NCBI GenBank assembly: GCA_963721065.1
Contig: CAVRHO010000004.1
Span: 62,001-126,000 of the forward strand
Reading direction: 5' to 3'
DNA length: 64,000 nucleotides
DNA from: CAWBLP01 sp963721065
GTDB taxonomy: Bacteria; Pseudomonadota; Alphaproteobacteria; Acetobacterales; Acetobacteraceae
Each line of letters begins with the position of its first letter. Position 1 is the stretch's first letter. The notes below the pieces were generated by a model that saw only the letters and a program-made list of their open reading frames with translations, did not search any database and was not told where the DNA came from. Made by a program: the position numbers and the translations under genes. Shown here one piece after another: positions 30,001 to 42,773 of the stretch.

Positions 30001-33000
30001 GCCTTCGAGCCAAACCCGGCCACGGTGGCCTGCCTGCGGCGCAATCTCGCCCGCTATGGTGTGAACGGGGAAGTCCACGCCTACGCGCTCGGCCAGTGTG
30101 CGAGCACCGCCCGTTTCACCGAATACGAAGGATCATCGATCCTCTCCGGCCTGCACGCCGACGCAAGCGACCGCGCCGTGGTGCGCTCCTGGCTGCGTCG
30201 GCACGGCGCGGAGGACGCATCGGCGGTGATCGAGGAAATGCTGGACGACCGCTTCGCTGCTGCGACCCGCGAGGTGGAGGTCCGTTCCCTGTCGGCGGCC
30301 ATTGCGGCATGCGGGCTCGACCGGATCGACCTGCTCAAGATCAACGTGGAGAAAGCCGAGGCCGCTGTGCTGGCGGGCATCGATCCGGGCGACTGGCCTC
30401 GCATCGCCCAGGTCGTGCTTGAGCTGCACGATGTGGGCGGGCGATTGCAGGACGTCCTCGCCTTGCTCCATCGCCACGGCTTCGTCACCGCGGTCGAGGA
30501 GGACTGGAGCCTCGAACCAGGCAGCGGGACCAACTTCTACATTTACGCGCGGCGGCGAGGGGCGCCGGCGTTCGCGCCGCCATGCTTCCGTCCCGTTGCG
30601 CCGCCGCGGGCCGATGCTGCCGAACTTCGTGCGTTCCTGCGTGCCAGCCTGCCAGCCGCCATGGTGCCTGCGGACATCGTCATGCTCGAGGCGATGCCAC
30701 GCACAGCCAATGGCAAGCTCGATCGCCGGGCCTTGCCCGATCCGTCCCCGGCGGAAGACGGGCAGAGGCCCCTGGCCACCGCCACGGAAAATCGTCTGGC
30801 GATGCTTTGGGCCGAGTTGCTGGGCGGGCCGGTCGCGGACGGTCGGGCGGACTTCTTTGAACTGGGCGGTCACTCGCTGCTGGCAACACGGCTGGTGCGG
30901 GAGATACGGGCACGGTTCCATGTCGAGATTCACCTGCGGGCCGTGTTCGACCAACCGACTGTTGCCGGCCTGGCGGCACTGATCGATGCGGCTCAGCCCG
31001 GCCGGACCGACCTCCGCCCTGCGCTGGTGCCCGATCCGGCCGCGCGTCACGCACCGTTCCCTCTCACCGATGTGCAGCAGGCCTACTGGTTCGGACGGCA
31101 GGACGGCTTCGAGCTCGGCAACGTCGCGACGCAGATCTACCTGGAACTGGAAGCTGCGGACTGGGACCTCGCCAGGCTGGAGGCGGCATGGAACCGGCTG
31201 GTCGCCCGTCACGACATGCTGCGCGCCGTGGTGCTGCCCGACGGATCGCAGCGCGTGCTGGAGTCGGTGCCGCACTACGCGATTGCCTGCGCCGATCTGT
31301 CCGCCGCATCGGCGCAGCACACCGCGCAAGCCCTCACCGAAATCCGCGCGGCGATGACCGGCCGCCCGACGCCGGCGGACCAATGGCCGCTGTTCGAGAT
31401 CCGCGCCAGCCGGCTTTCCGCGACGGTCATCCGCCTGCACATCCGGCTTGACGCGCTGATCGCGGATGCGGCGAGCCTGCTGATTCTGCTCCGCGAGTGG
31501 AAGCAGGCCGCGGCCGGCGAAACCCTGCCGCCCGCGCCCGAAATCGGCTTCCGGGACTACGTGCTGGCCAGTGCCCGGCTGCAGGACGGGCCGGACTACG
31601 CCGCGGCCGACCGCTACTGGATGAGCCGGATCGACGCACTGCCGCCGGCGCCGGAACTGCCGCTGGCACTGCAACCCGGCCGACCTGCATGCGGTCCGGT
31701 TCGTGCGTCATGCCGGCCGCGTCCCTGGTCCGGACTGGCAGCTGCTTCGCCGCCATGCGGCCGCGCAGGGGGTGACTCCCTCGGTTGCATTGCTGACGGC
31801 TTTTGCCGGCGTGATCGCAACCTGGTCGGGGATGCATCAATTCACCCTCAACCTGACCACTTTCCAGCGGCAGCCGCTGCATCCCGACATCGAGCGCCTG
31901 GTCGGGGATTTCACCACGCTGTTGCTGCTGGAGGTGGACTTCGCCGCTACCGCCACCGTGGCAGAACGGGCGAGACGCGTGCAGCAGCAGCTCTGGAGCG
32001 ATCTCGACCATCGCGCCCTGAGCGGCGTTCGGGTGCTGCGCGCGCTGGCAGCCCGGCAGCGGCGTCCCGGATCGGCGCTGATGCCGGTGGTATTCACCAG
32101 CGTCCTGGGCCTGGAGGGGGAGGCCAAGGCCCGTCCGGAAGGATTCGGCACGCTGGTGCACAGCCAGGCGCAGACCCCGCAGGTCTGGCTCGACCATCAG
32201 GTCATGGAAGACGGAGGCGAGCTGGTCCTGAACTGGGACGTGGTCGAAGGCCTGTTCCCGGAGGGAATGATCGCGGCGATGTTCGCCGCCTATACCGCTC
32301 TGGTCCGGCGGCTTGCCGCCGAACCGGAGGCCTGGACCGGGCCGCTGCCTGACCTGCTGCCAGCCGAACAGCGGGCGCGCCGAACCGCCGCCAACGCGAC
32401 CGCTGCCCCCCTGCCCCGCGGTCGGCTGGAGGCGGCGTTTTTCCGGCAGGCGGCGTCAGCCCCCGATGCAGTCGCGGTGATCGCCAGCGACCGGCAGATC
32501 AGCTACGGCGAGCTGTCCGCGCGGGCTGCCGCGATTGCCGCAGTGCTGACCCGGCATGGCTGCGGACCCGATCGTCCCGTCGCCGTCGTCGCCCGCAAGG
32601 GATGGCAGCAGGTCGCCGCCGTCCTGGGTGTGCTGATGAGTGGTGCCGCCTACCTGCCGGTCGATGCGGACCTGCCGGAGGAACGGCTCGCCCTGCTGCT
32701 GCGGCAGGGCGAGGTTGGCGTCGCGCTGACCCAGTCGGCGATGATCGATCGCATTGCGTGGCCCGCAGGCGTCACGCCGCTCGCCGTGGACGCGATCGAG
32801 CCGGGAGCAGCGCGCCCTGCTCCCGCAACAGGACCGGATACCGACCTCGCCTATGTGATCTTCACCTCAGGCTCCACCGGCACGCCGAAAGGCGTGATGA
32901 TCGAGCATCGCGCCGCGCAGAACACGGTCGCCGACATCAACGCGCGGTTCGGCATCGGCCCGAAAGACCGGGTGCTGGGCCTGTCCTCGCTCAGCTTCGA

Positions 33001-35035
33001 CCTCTCGGTCTGGGACATTTTCGGCATTCTCGGTGCCGGCGGAACGCTGGTGCTGCCCGATCCCGATCGGTTGCGCGACCCTGCGCACTGGGCCGCGCTC
33101 GCGCGCCGTCACCAGGTGACGGTCTGGAACAGCGTCCCCGCGCTGATGGTGATGCTGCTGGCGCTGGCCGAAACGGAACCCGGCGCCTGGCCGCGCACGC
33201 TGCGACTCGCGCTGCTCAGCGGCGACTGGGTGCCGGTCGGCCTGCCGGACCGGCTCCGCGCCCAGGATCCACGCCTCGAGGCCGTCAGCCTGGGCGGCGC
33301 CACCGAGGCCGCGATCTGGTCGATCGCCTATCCGATCGGGCGGGTCGATCCGTCCTGGCGCAGCATTCCTTACGGCCGGCCCCTCGCCAACCAGCGTTTC
33401 CACGTGCTTGGCGGCGACGGGGCAGATCTGCCCGATCACGTGCCGGGCGAGCTGCATATTGCCGGGGTAGGCCTCGCGCGTGGCTACTGGCGGGATGCCG
33501 CGCAAAGCGCCGCCGCCTTCATCGATCATCCGCGTTCGGGGGAACGCCTGTACCGCACCGGCGACTATGGCCGCTGGTTGCCCGACGGCACGATCGAGTT
33601 CCTGGGCCGGCGCGACGCCCAGGTGAAGGTGAACGGATTCCGCATCGAACTGGGCGAGATCGAAGCGGCGTTGCGCCAGCACCCGGCCGTTGCCGAAGCG
33701 GTGGCATCGGCGCCCGGGGATGTCGCCGGCAATCGCCGGCTGGTTGCGCACGTCCTGCCGCGCGTGACCCGGCCCGCGCGTCCGGCCTTCGGGGTGGAGG
33801 ACGGGGCCGGCGATGCGGCCGCCCGTCTGGCGCGGCTGCTGGAACGTCCGGGCCAGCGGCGGTTCCCGCCCGAAGCGTCCGGCTTCGACCTGCCGGGCGG
33901 CGAGTTCGATGCCGCCCGCCGCCAGGCGTTCCTTGCCCGCCAGAGCATCCGCCGGTTCCTCCCGGCGCCGGTGCCACTGTCCGCTTTCGCCGCGCTGCTG
34001 GGCACGCTGCAGGCCATGTCGCTGGAAGGCACGATGCTGCCGAAATACCGCTATCCCTCGGCCGGCAGCGTCAATGCCGTGCAATGCTACGCCATCGTCG
34101 AGCAGGACCGGATCGCCGGCCTGCCGGCCGGCAGCTACTTCTATGATCCCGATGCGCATCGCCTGATCCACCTGGGTGACCCGCCGGCGCCGCAAAGCGG
34201 GCTGCACCCTCAGGCCGGCATGGACGCAGGTTTCCTCCTGGTCCTGACCGGGCGGCTTGCCGTGCTCCGGGACTTCTACGGCGACCTGGCACGCGATTTC
34301 TGCCTGCTCGAGGCAGGCTTCATCGGGCAACTTCTGATGACGGAAGCATCGACACTGGATCTCGGGCTCTGCCCGCTCGGCGGCCTGCCCACCGCCACGT
34401 TCGCAGGCGCACTCGGCCTGGATGCCGAAGAACCGGTGCTGCTGGGCTTTGCCGGCGGTGCGATTGATCCGGCCTGGCTGCGGACATGGGGCCCCAACTC
34501 GCCCGGCCTGCCGCTCGGCCAGGAGCTGCGCGGCTTCCTGCGCGGCAAGCTGCCCGACTACATGGTCCCCGGCGTCATCCACGCGGTCGATCGCCTGCCG
34601 CTCACGGCGAACGGCAAGGTGGACCGCGCGGCACTTGCCGATATGGGCGCTGCGAATGCCCAGGTCCCGTTGCCGGCCGAGGCGCCCGCCTCGGCGCTGG
34701 AGCGGACGATCCAGACCGAAGCAGAAGCCGTCCTCGGATGCGCCCTGCCCCGGCTGGACAGCAACTTCTTCGAGCTTGGCGCAAGCTCGCTGGAGCTGGT
34801 GCAACTGCACCGTCGCCTGCAGTCGGTGCTTGCCCGCAGCTTCGCGCTGGTCGAGCTGTTCCAGTATCCCAGCGTCCGCGCGCTCGCCGGTTTCCTGAGC
34901 GGTGCGGCGCTTCCCGACACGACCGATGACGCGGTGCCGGCGCGACTGGCGGCGGCTCGGGCCGAGCATGAGCGTCGGGCCGCCTTGCACCGGGCGGCGG
35001 CAGGGCGCGGAGAGCCGGAGGCAGCGCATGAGTGA
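27004..35035 (+). CDS. NRPS: C-A(FkbM)-T-Cy-A(Ox)-T, one frameshift
   Basis: These two modules add an amino acid and then a heterocycle. C (from 27130) has HHILMDG. A1 has TSGSTGTPKGV (28886) and NLYGPTECTVD. An FkbM-type methyltransferase domain (about 29800-30560; VLDVGANIGMFAL and DLLKINVEKAEA) is inserted before NGKLDRRAL. T1 has LGGHSLLATRL. A cyclisation domain follows: FPLTDVQQAYWFGRQ and DALIADAAS (the DxxxxDxxS signature) in place of HHxxxDG. A2 has TSGSTGTPKGV (32866) and LGGATEAAIWSI, as in Cys-activating Cy modules, and carries an inserted FMN-type oxidase (about 33800-34480; RQSIRRFLPAPV, YPSAGSVNAVQCY) before NGKVDRAAL. T2 has LGASSLELVQL. One +1 shift near 31679 splits the Cy domain. 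Its stop overlaps the PKS 3 start by 8 bases. Confidence 0.85.
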
Positions 35036-38000
35036 CAGTTCACCTTCGGCGGTAGCCATCGTCGGCATGAGCGGCCGGTTTCCCGGCGCGGACAATGTCG
35101 AGGCGTTCTGGGACATGCTGCTCGCCGAACGCGAGGGCATCACCCGCTTCTCGGACGCCGAACTGCTGGCCGCCGGCGTCTCGCCCGCCGCACTGGAAAG
35201 CCCGTCCTACGTCAAGGCGATGCCGGTACTGCGCGACATCGACCGGTTTGATGCCGCGTTCTTCGGCATCGGCCCGCGTGAGGCGGCGCTGATGGACCCG
35301 CAGCACCGCCTGTTCCTCGAGGAAGCCTGGCACGCGCTGGAGGATGCCGGCTGGGATGGCGACGCCGATGTCGGCGTCTTCGCCGGCGTCAGCCTCTCCA
35401 CCTACATGCTCAACAACCTGATGAGCCGGGGCCAGGGCGAGTACGGCGTTGACGCTCTCCAGCTCGTGCTGGGCAACGACAAGGACTACCTCGCAACCCG
35501 CATCGCCTATCGCCTCGGCCTGGGCGGGCCTGCCATCACGGTGCAGACGGCCTGCTCGACGTCGCTGGTCGCGGTGGCGCTGGCCTGCGACAGCCTGCTG
35601 ACCTACCAGTGCGACATGGCGCTGGCGGGGGGTGTCAGCATCAAGCTGCCTGCCGTGTCCGGTTACCGCTACGAACCGGGAAGCATCCTCTCGCCCGACG
35701 GTCACTGCCGGACATTCGATGCGCGCGCAGGGGGCACGCTGTTCGGCAGCGGCGTCGGCGTGGTCGCGTTGAAGCGGCTGTCGGATGCGCTGGCAAATGG
35801 CGACCACATCCACGCCGTGATCCGCGGCTGGGCGACCAACAACGACGGAGACCGGAAGGTCGGTTTCGCCGCGCCCAGCGTGGACGGACAGACCCGCGTG
35901 ATTGCCCGGGCGCTGGCGATGTCGGGCGTGTCGGCGGATACCATCGGCTATGTCGAGGCGCATGGCACCGCCACGCCTGGTTGGCGACCCGATCGAAGTC
36001 CGGTCGCTGAGCCAGGCCTTTGGCAACGGGCGCCGCACCGCGCCCTGCCTGATCGGATCGGTGAAGACGAATGTCGGCCATCTGGAATGCGCCGCGGGGG
36101 TCACCGGCCTGATCAAGGCCGCGCTGGCGGTGGAGCGCGGAACCATCCCGGCAAACCTGCACTACGAGACGCCCAACCCGGAGATCGACTTCGCCGCCAG
36201 CCCGTTCCAGGTCGCCGTGCAGACCAGAGCCTGGCCTGACAGCGACACCCCCCGGCGCGCCGGGGTGAACTCCTTCGGGATGGGCGGCACCAACGCCCAT
36301 GTGGTGATCGAGCAGCCGCCCGCGGCACCGGTCTCCGCGGGACGCAGTCCGCCGGCGGCATTGGTCGTGCTCTCGGCCCAGAGTCGCGCCGCATTGCACG
36401 CTTTGGCAGGCGCGATGGCCGAACGGTTGGAGCACACCGCCGACCCCTTGCCGGCGATCGCGGCAAGCGCCGCCCGCCGCCGCCATTTCGCGCAGCGCGT
36501 CGCGGTCGCGGCCGGATCGTCCGCCGACGCGGCCATGGCGCTGCGCCGGTTTGCGGCCGGCGAGGCCAGTCAGGCTGTCGAAGGCGCCGCCGGGGACGCA
36601 CCCCGCATCGCATTCCAGTTCACCGGCCAGGGCGCGCAATACCCCGGCATGGCGCAGGGCCTCTACGCGCACAATGCCCGCTTCCGCGCGACACTCGATC
36701 GCTGCGCGGCGCTGCTGGCCCCCCATCTGGATGGCAACCTGCTGGACGTGGTGTGGGCGGACGGCAATTCGACGCGGCTGCACGAAACGGGCTGGACGCA
36801 GCCGGCCTTGTTCGCGGTGGAGTATGCGCTCGCGGATCTCTGGCTGTCCTGGGGCGTCCAGCCGGTCGCGGTGCTCGGCCACAGCATCGGGGAGTATGTG
36901 GCAGCGACGGTGGCCGGTGTTTTCGAACTGCCGGATGCCCTGCGGCTGGTGGCGGCCCGCGGCCGGCTGATGCAGGCACTGCCACGCGACGGCTGCATGC
37001 TGGCCACCGATGCCGATGAAGCGACGGTGACGCGTGCGCTTGCCCCCTATACCGAAACCGTGTCGATCGCGGCGGTGAACGGTCCGCGCGCTCTGGTCAT
37101 CGCCGGGCGGATAGCAGGAGGTGGAGAAGGTCGCGGCAAGCCTCGCGGCCGCCGGCCATCGCTGCCGCCGGCTGACCGTGTCGCACGCATTCCATTCGCC
37201 GCTGATGCAGCCGATGCTGCCCGCGTTCCGCCAGGTGGCGGAGGCGGTCGCCTATCATCCGCCGCGGATACCGGTGGTTTCCAACGTTACGGGGCGGAGC
37301 GAGCGGGACCTGCTGTGCCGGCCCGACTACTGGTGCCGGCACATCCTTGCGCCTGTCCGCTACGCGGGCGGCATCTCCACCCTGCTGCAGGGACCGGCGG
37401 CGCCGGGGATCGTGCTCGAGCTGGGCCCCGATCCGGTGCTGACGAGCCTCGGGCAGGCCATTGCCGGCGACCGGGATGCACGGACAGGCTGGGTGGCCAG
37501 CCTGTCCCGACGACGGGACGATCTTGCGGCGCTGCTCGACGCGGCCGGACAGTGCTACGTCCGTGGTGTCCGTCTCGATTGGGCCGGCCTGCAGGAGGGC
37601 CGGTCGTGGCGGCGCGTCGCCCTGCCGCCTTATCCGTTCGACCGGCAGCGCCACTGGATTGATCCGCTGCCGCAGACGGACGGCGAGGCGCGTCTCGGTC
37701 CGGCAGACCATCCTCTCCTTGGCGTGCGTGTCCGCGAAGCTGCCAGCAAGGAGATGCGCTTTGCCGCCCGGCTGGGTTCCGGGCAGCCGGCACTGCTGTC
37801 CGACCACCGCGTGTTCGGCGTCGCGGTGCTGCCGGCCGCGGCCTGCCTGGAAATGGCCCTGGCGGCAGCCGGCGACCGCCCCTCGCCGGGTGACGCTGTT
37901 CCGGTCCTGGAATCGGTGCGCTTCCACGAGGCCATGACATTGCCGGAGAGCACGGTTCGGACCGTGCAGACGGTGTTGTCGCCGGAACCCGCGGGGATTT

Positions 38001-41000
38001 CGGACTTCGGTGTTTACAGTCTGGACGCCGATGTCGATCAGTGGCGGCTGCACGCCGGTGGCAAGGTTCGGTTCGCCGCCCCGTCATTGCCGGATCACGA
38101 GCCTCTGGCGGCAGCCCGGTCCCGCTGCGGCCAGGTGGTGTCACCGGACAGCTTCTACGCGGCCTACGCCGAACGCGGCCTCGGCTACGGCCCGGCGTTC
38201 CGCGGTGTGCAGATGCTGGCACTCGGCGCGGGCGAGGCGGTCGCCGAAATCGTTCTGCCGGAGCAGGCGCGCGTCATGACCGGGCCAGGGTTCCGGCTTC
38301 ATCCTGCCTTGCTCGACGCAGGCTTCCAGGCGCTGGGCGCCGTCTTCGCCGGCATGGCGCCGACCGAAACCTACCTGCCCGTCGGGCTCGAACGGCTGAC
38401 CCTGTTCCAGCCGCTTCCCGCGCGCTTCACCGTTCACGCGCGCATCCGCCCCACGCAGCCGGATGACCGTGCGCTACGTGCCGACATGACGCTGTACACC
38501 ATGGACGGTGTGCCGATCTGCCTGGTCGAAGGCCTGGAGACCCGGCGGGTGAACCGCGCAGCGGTTATCGGCGAGGAGGATCGGCCGCCCGAACAGGACG
38601 TCTATGAGGTCGCCTGGCGTCCCGTCGCCCTCTCCGGCGAGGCACGACAGGATGCCGGGCCCGTGCTGGTGATCGGCGCGGAGTTCGCGTTGGAGGATGC
38701 GGTTGCAGCGACGCTGGGCGAGCGCGCAATCCGCATGCCGGCGACCGAGGCAGGTGTCGCGCGAGCGGTCGCAGTGATCACGCATGAGGCCCCGTCCGGG
38801 GTGGTCCTGCTTTGCCGGCAGGCTGCTTCTCTCGCCGAAACCGGCCCGCAAATGCTGGAAGCCGCGGCCGGCACCGCGCTTCCGGTGCTGCGGCTGGTCC
38901 AGGCCATTGCCGCCGCCTCGGCCACCGCCCGGACCAGGCTGCTGGTCGTGACGCGCGGCGCGGTCGATGTGCAGGACCTCGTTGCGGTGCCCGACCCGGC
39001 GGGCGCCGCGGTCTGGGGCAGCATGCGCACGCTGCTGCATGAGTTCCCCGAACTGGCCGCCACTGTCATGGATCTCGATCCGGACGGCACCGATCCCGGC
39101 GAAGGCGCGGCCATTGCAGCCGAACTCGACGCGAACGGGCAGGAGAGCCAGGTGGCCCTGCGTACCGGCGTGCGGTTCGTGGCGCGGCTTCGGCAGCGGG
39201 ACCAGGCATCCCTGCGTCGCCTGGCGCTGCCCCCCGGCCCGTTCCGGATCGAGCGGGACGAGGCCAAAGGCTTTGCCGGCCTGCATGCCGTCCCGATCGA
39301 GCGGCGGCCGCCCGGACCAGGCGAGATCGAGATCGAGACCGTCGGGCTGGGCCTGAATTTCCGCGACGTGCTGGGCGCCATCGGTCTCTATCCCGGCAAT
39401 CCCAGTGCCCCCGGCGGGGAATGCTCCGGCCGCGTGGTGCGGGTCGGCGAGGGCGTGACGCGGTTCCGCCCTGGCGATGCGGTCATCACCACCGCGCCCG
39501 GCAGTTTCACGACCCACCTGACCGAGGATGCCAGCCGGTTCTTCGCCGCGCCGGCCAGCATGCCGCTGGTCGAGGCGGCCGGCCTGCCCGTGGTGCTGCT
39601 CACCGTCTGGTATGCGCTGGTCACCCTGGCCGATCTTCGCCGGGGCGAACGTGTGCTGATCCATGCCGCCTCGGGCGGCGTCGGCACGCTGGCGGTCCGC
39701 GTCGCGCAATCCCTCGGGGCCGAGGTGATCGCCACGGCCAGCCCGGCCAAGCACGGCTTTGTCCGGGCACTCGGTGTTCACGCGGTGGGGAACTCGCGCA
39801 GCACCGATTTCGCGGATGTGGTCCGCGAGGCGACCGGCGGGGCCGGCGTTGACGTGGTGCTCAACTGCCTGACCGGCGAGGCCATTCCCGCAAGCCTCGA
39901 CCTGTTGAAACCGAACGGCCGTTTCGTCGAGATCGGGCGGCGCGACATCTGGAGCCCCGAGGCGGTCGCGGCACGCCGCCCCGACGTCGCCTACGCGATC
40001 GTCGATTTCGAACGCGAGGCGGAGCGCGATCCGGACAAGCTGCGGTCCATCCTGGAGACCGCGATCGCCGCCCTCGACTTAGGAGGCATTGCCGGCCTGG
40101 TCACCCGGACCGTTGATCTGGCGCGCATGCCGCAGACCATGGAACTGATGCGATCCGCCCGCCACACGGGCAAGATCGTGTTCCAGGTCCCGGCAGAACG
40201 GACCGCGCGCACGCCGGGCGCCATCTCACCGGACGGCACGTACCTGATCACGGGCGGACTGGGCGGCCTCGGCCTTTTGCTGGCGCGGCACCTGGTGACG
40301 CGCGGCTGCCGCGCGCTGGCGTTGCTGGGCCGTCGGGCTCCGGATGCCGCGGCGAATGCGGCGATCGCGGAACTGACGGAGGCCGGCGCCAGCGTGGAAT
40401 GTTTCGCGGCGGATGTTGCCGACCCGGACTTGCTCGCGGCGGCGCTCGCGGCGATCGACGCACGCATGCCGCCGCTGCGGGGGGTGATCCACGCGGCCGG
40501 CGTGCTCGACAATGCGCTGATCGTGCGCATGCAGGACGACAGCGTCCGGCGGGTACTGGCACCCAAGGTTGCCGGGGCCTGGAACCTGCACACGATGCTC
40601 GCGGACCGGCCGCTGGACCATTTCCTGCTGTTCTCCTCCGCGTTCGGTACGTTGGGTGCGGCGGGGCAGGCGAACTATGCGGCCGCCAACGCATTCCTGG
40701 ACGCGCTCGCGGCCCATCGCAGGGCACGTGGGCTGCCTGCGCTGTCGATCGCCTGGGCGGGCTGGGAGGAAAGCGGCATGGCCGCGCGCGCGGCCAGTGC
40801 CGACCACGCGCCGTCCCTCGTGACCATGAGCACGCGGCGCGCGCTGCGTCTGTTCGACACGGTGCTGGCCGAGGACGCCGCCTGCGTTGTGGTGCTGCCC
40901 TCCGAAAGCTGGGCGGACACGCTCGGCGGCGCCCCGGAGGCCGCGCACCCGTTCCTCGCCGAGATCGCCGCCGGCCTGCAGGCGGACGCGCCGCACGCCG

Positions 41001-42773
41001 GGGCGATTGCCGAATTGCGCGAGGCCGTGCAGCACGGGTCGGCGGACTCCCGCGCCGCAGCCCTCGGCACCTACCTCGCCGAAACGGTGGCGCGGCTGCT
41101 GCACCTCGATCCGGGAACGGAGATCGACCGGGACCGGAGCCTGCAGGAGCTTGGCTTCGACTCGCTGCTCGCGATTTAACTGCGCAACCGGGTGCGGGCC
41201 GACCTGCAACTGGAACTGACGCTCGATGGTTTGCTCGCCACGCCGGATCTGAACGCATTGCAGCAGGCGGCGATGCGTGTGCTGCAGATCGGGCCCGATG
41301 CGGGCACGTCCACGCTGCCAACGCTCCTGCCCCGGCCGCCGGGGAGCGACGCCCCGCTCTCTTTCGCGCAGCGGCGCATGTGGTTCCTGGCGCGCTTCGA
41401 ACCGGACGCACCGAACTACACGCTGGCGACCGTCCTGCATCTGCAGGGGGCGATCGACGAAGGCCTGTTCGCCGCTGCATTTGCCGAGGTCATCCGGCGG
41501 CATGAGGCGCTGCGCACGATCTTCCCGGTGTCGGGGGACGCGCCCGTGCAACGTGTGCTCCCGGAGATCGCGCTGCCGCTGGAGGTCATCGATCTGCGGG
41601 ACAACCCGGATCAGGCCGCCAGCGTCGCGCGGATCGCGGACCGCGAGGCGGGCTTCGTGTTCGATCTCGCGACCGGGCCGCTGATCCGCTGCGTGCTGCT
41701 GGTTCTTGCCGAGGACCGGTTCGACGCACTCTTCACCGTGCATCACATCGTATTCGACGGCTGGTCGATGGCGCTGCTGGTGGAGGAACTGAGCGGGGCC
41801 TACTTCGCCCTGCTGCGCGGCGAGGCGCCGGCGCTCCCGGCGCTGCCCGTGCAGTATGCGGATTACGCCGTCTGGCAGGTCGAGCGTTTGGAATCCGGCG
41901 CAGCGGAGAGCCAGGTCGAATACTGGCGGCGCCGCCTGGAAGCGCCGTTCGCCAGTCTGGAATTGCCCTGCGACCGGCCGCGGGTTCCGGGCGCGGCGCG
42001 GCGCGGCGGTGTCGTCCGCCGTGTGTTGCCCGCCGAGCTGGTGGCCCGGTTGCGTGCCTTCGTCGCCGCCCAGGGGGGCACCGTCAATGCGGTGCTGCTG
42101 GCGACGTTCCGGGAACTGCTGCACCGGTTGACCGGGCAGGCGGACCTGCTGATCGGCACCATGCTGGCCGGACGCTCCATGGCGGAAATCGAACCGCTGA
42201 TCGGCTTCTTCGCCAACGTCGTGGTGCTGCGGGCGGCGCTCGCCGACGATCCCAGCTTTTCGGTGCTCGTCGAGCGTGAGGCGGCCGTGCTGGCAGACGC
42301 GATCGCGCACGGCGACGTGCCGTTCGACCGGCTTGTCGAGGCGCTCAACCCGCCGCGCGTGCCGGACCGCAATCCGTTCACCGACGTGGTCTTCATCCTG
42401 CAGCGGGATCTGAGCGCCGCGGAACGGGGCGGGGTAAGCGGGCGGTTCGAGTGGCTGATGGGCAGCCGGTCCATCCGCTTCGATCTGGAAGTCCAGGCCT
42501 GGGAGCTTGGCGACGAGGGCCTCGAGCTGTCGTGGATCTACGACGCCGGGCTTGTTCGACGGAGCCACGGTCGAGGGATTTGCCCGCATGTTCGAAGCGC
42601 TCCTGCGCGCCGGGCTGGGCGGGCCGGATCGGCCGGTTTCCACCCTGCGACTGAACACGACTGGGCCGGACGGTGCATCCGACGAGCCGGATCTGTCCGC
42701 CCTTGCGGACCTGAGTGACGCGGAGGTGGAGGACCTGCTCCAGTCACTGCTCGACAAGCCGGACCCCGGCTGA
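35028..42773 (+). CDS. Hybrid PKS 3-NRPS: KS-AT-DH-ER-KR-ACP-C, three frameshifts and one stop
   Basis: This fully reducing PKS module is joined to a condensation domain. KS (35040-36320): QTACSTSL with Cys, EAHGTAT, NVGHLECAAG. AT (36600-37480): GHSIGE with Ser and HAFHSP, the malonyl-CoA type. DH (37690-38560): HRVFGVAVLP and LLDAGFQ, complete. ER (39220-40190): LNFRDVL and ASGGVGT. KR (40230-40950): TGGLGGLGL, YAAAN. ACP: LGFDSLLAI followed at once by TAA at 41177-41179 where relatives have Glu; the frame resumes as LRNRVRADL. C (41345-42700): HHIVFDG. +1 shifts near 35980, 37116 and 42552 are probable errors; the TAA is a G-to-T type substitution and could be real. If real, the C domain might start from a GTG at 41192. 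The stop overlaps the next start (TGATG). Confidence 0.85.
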
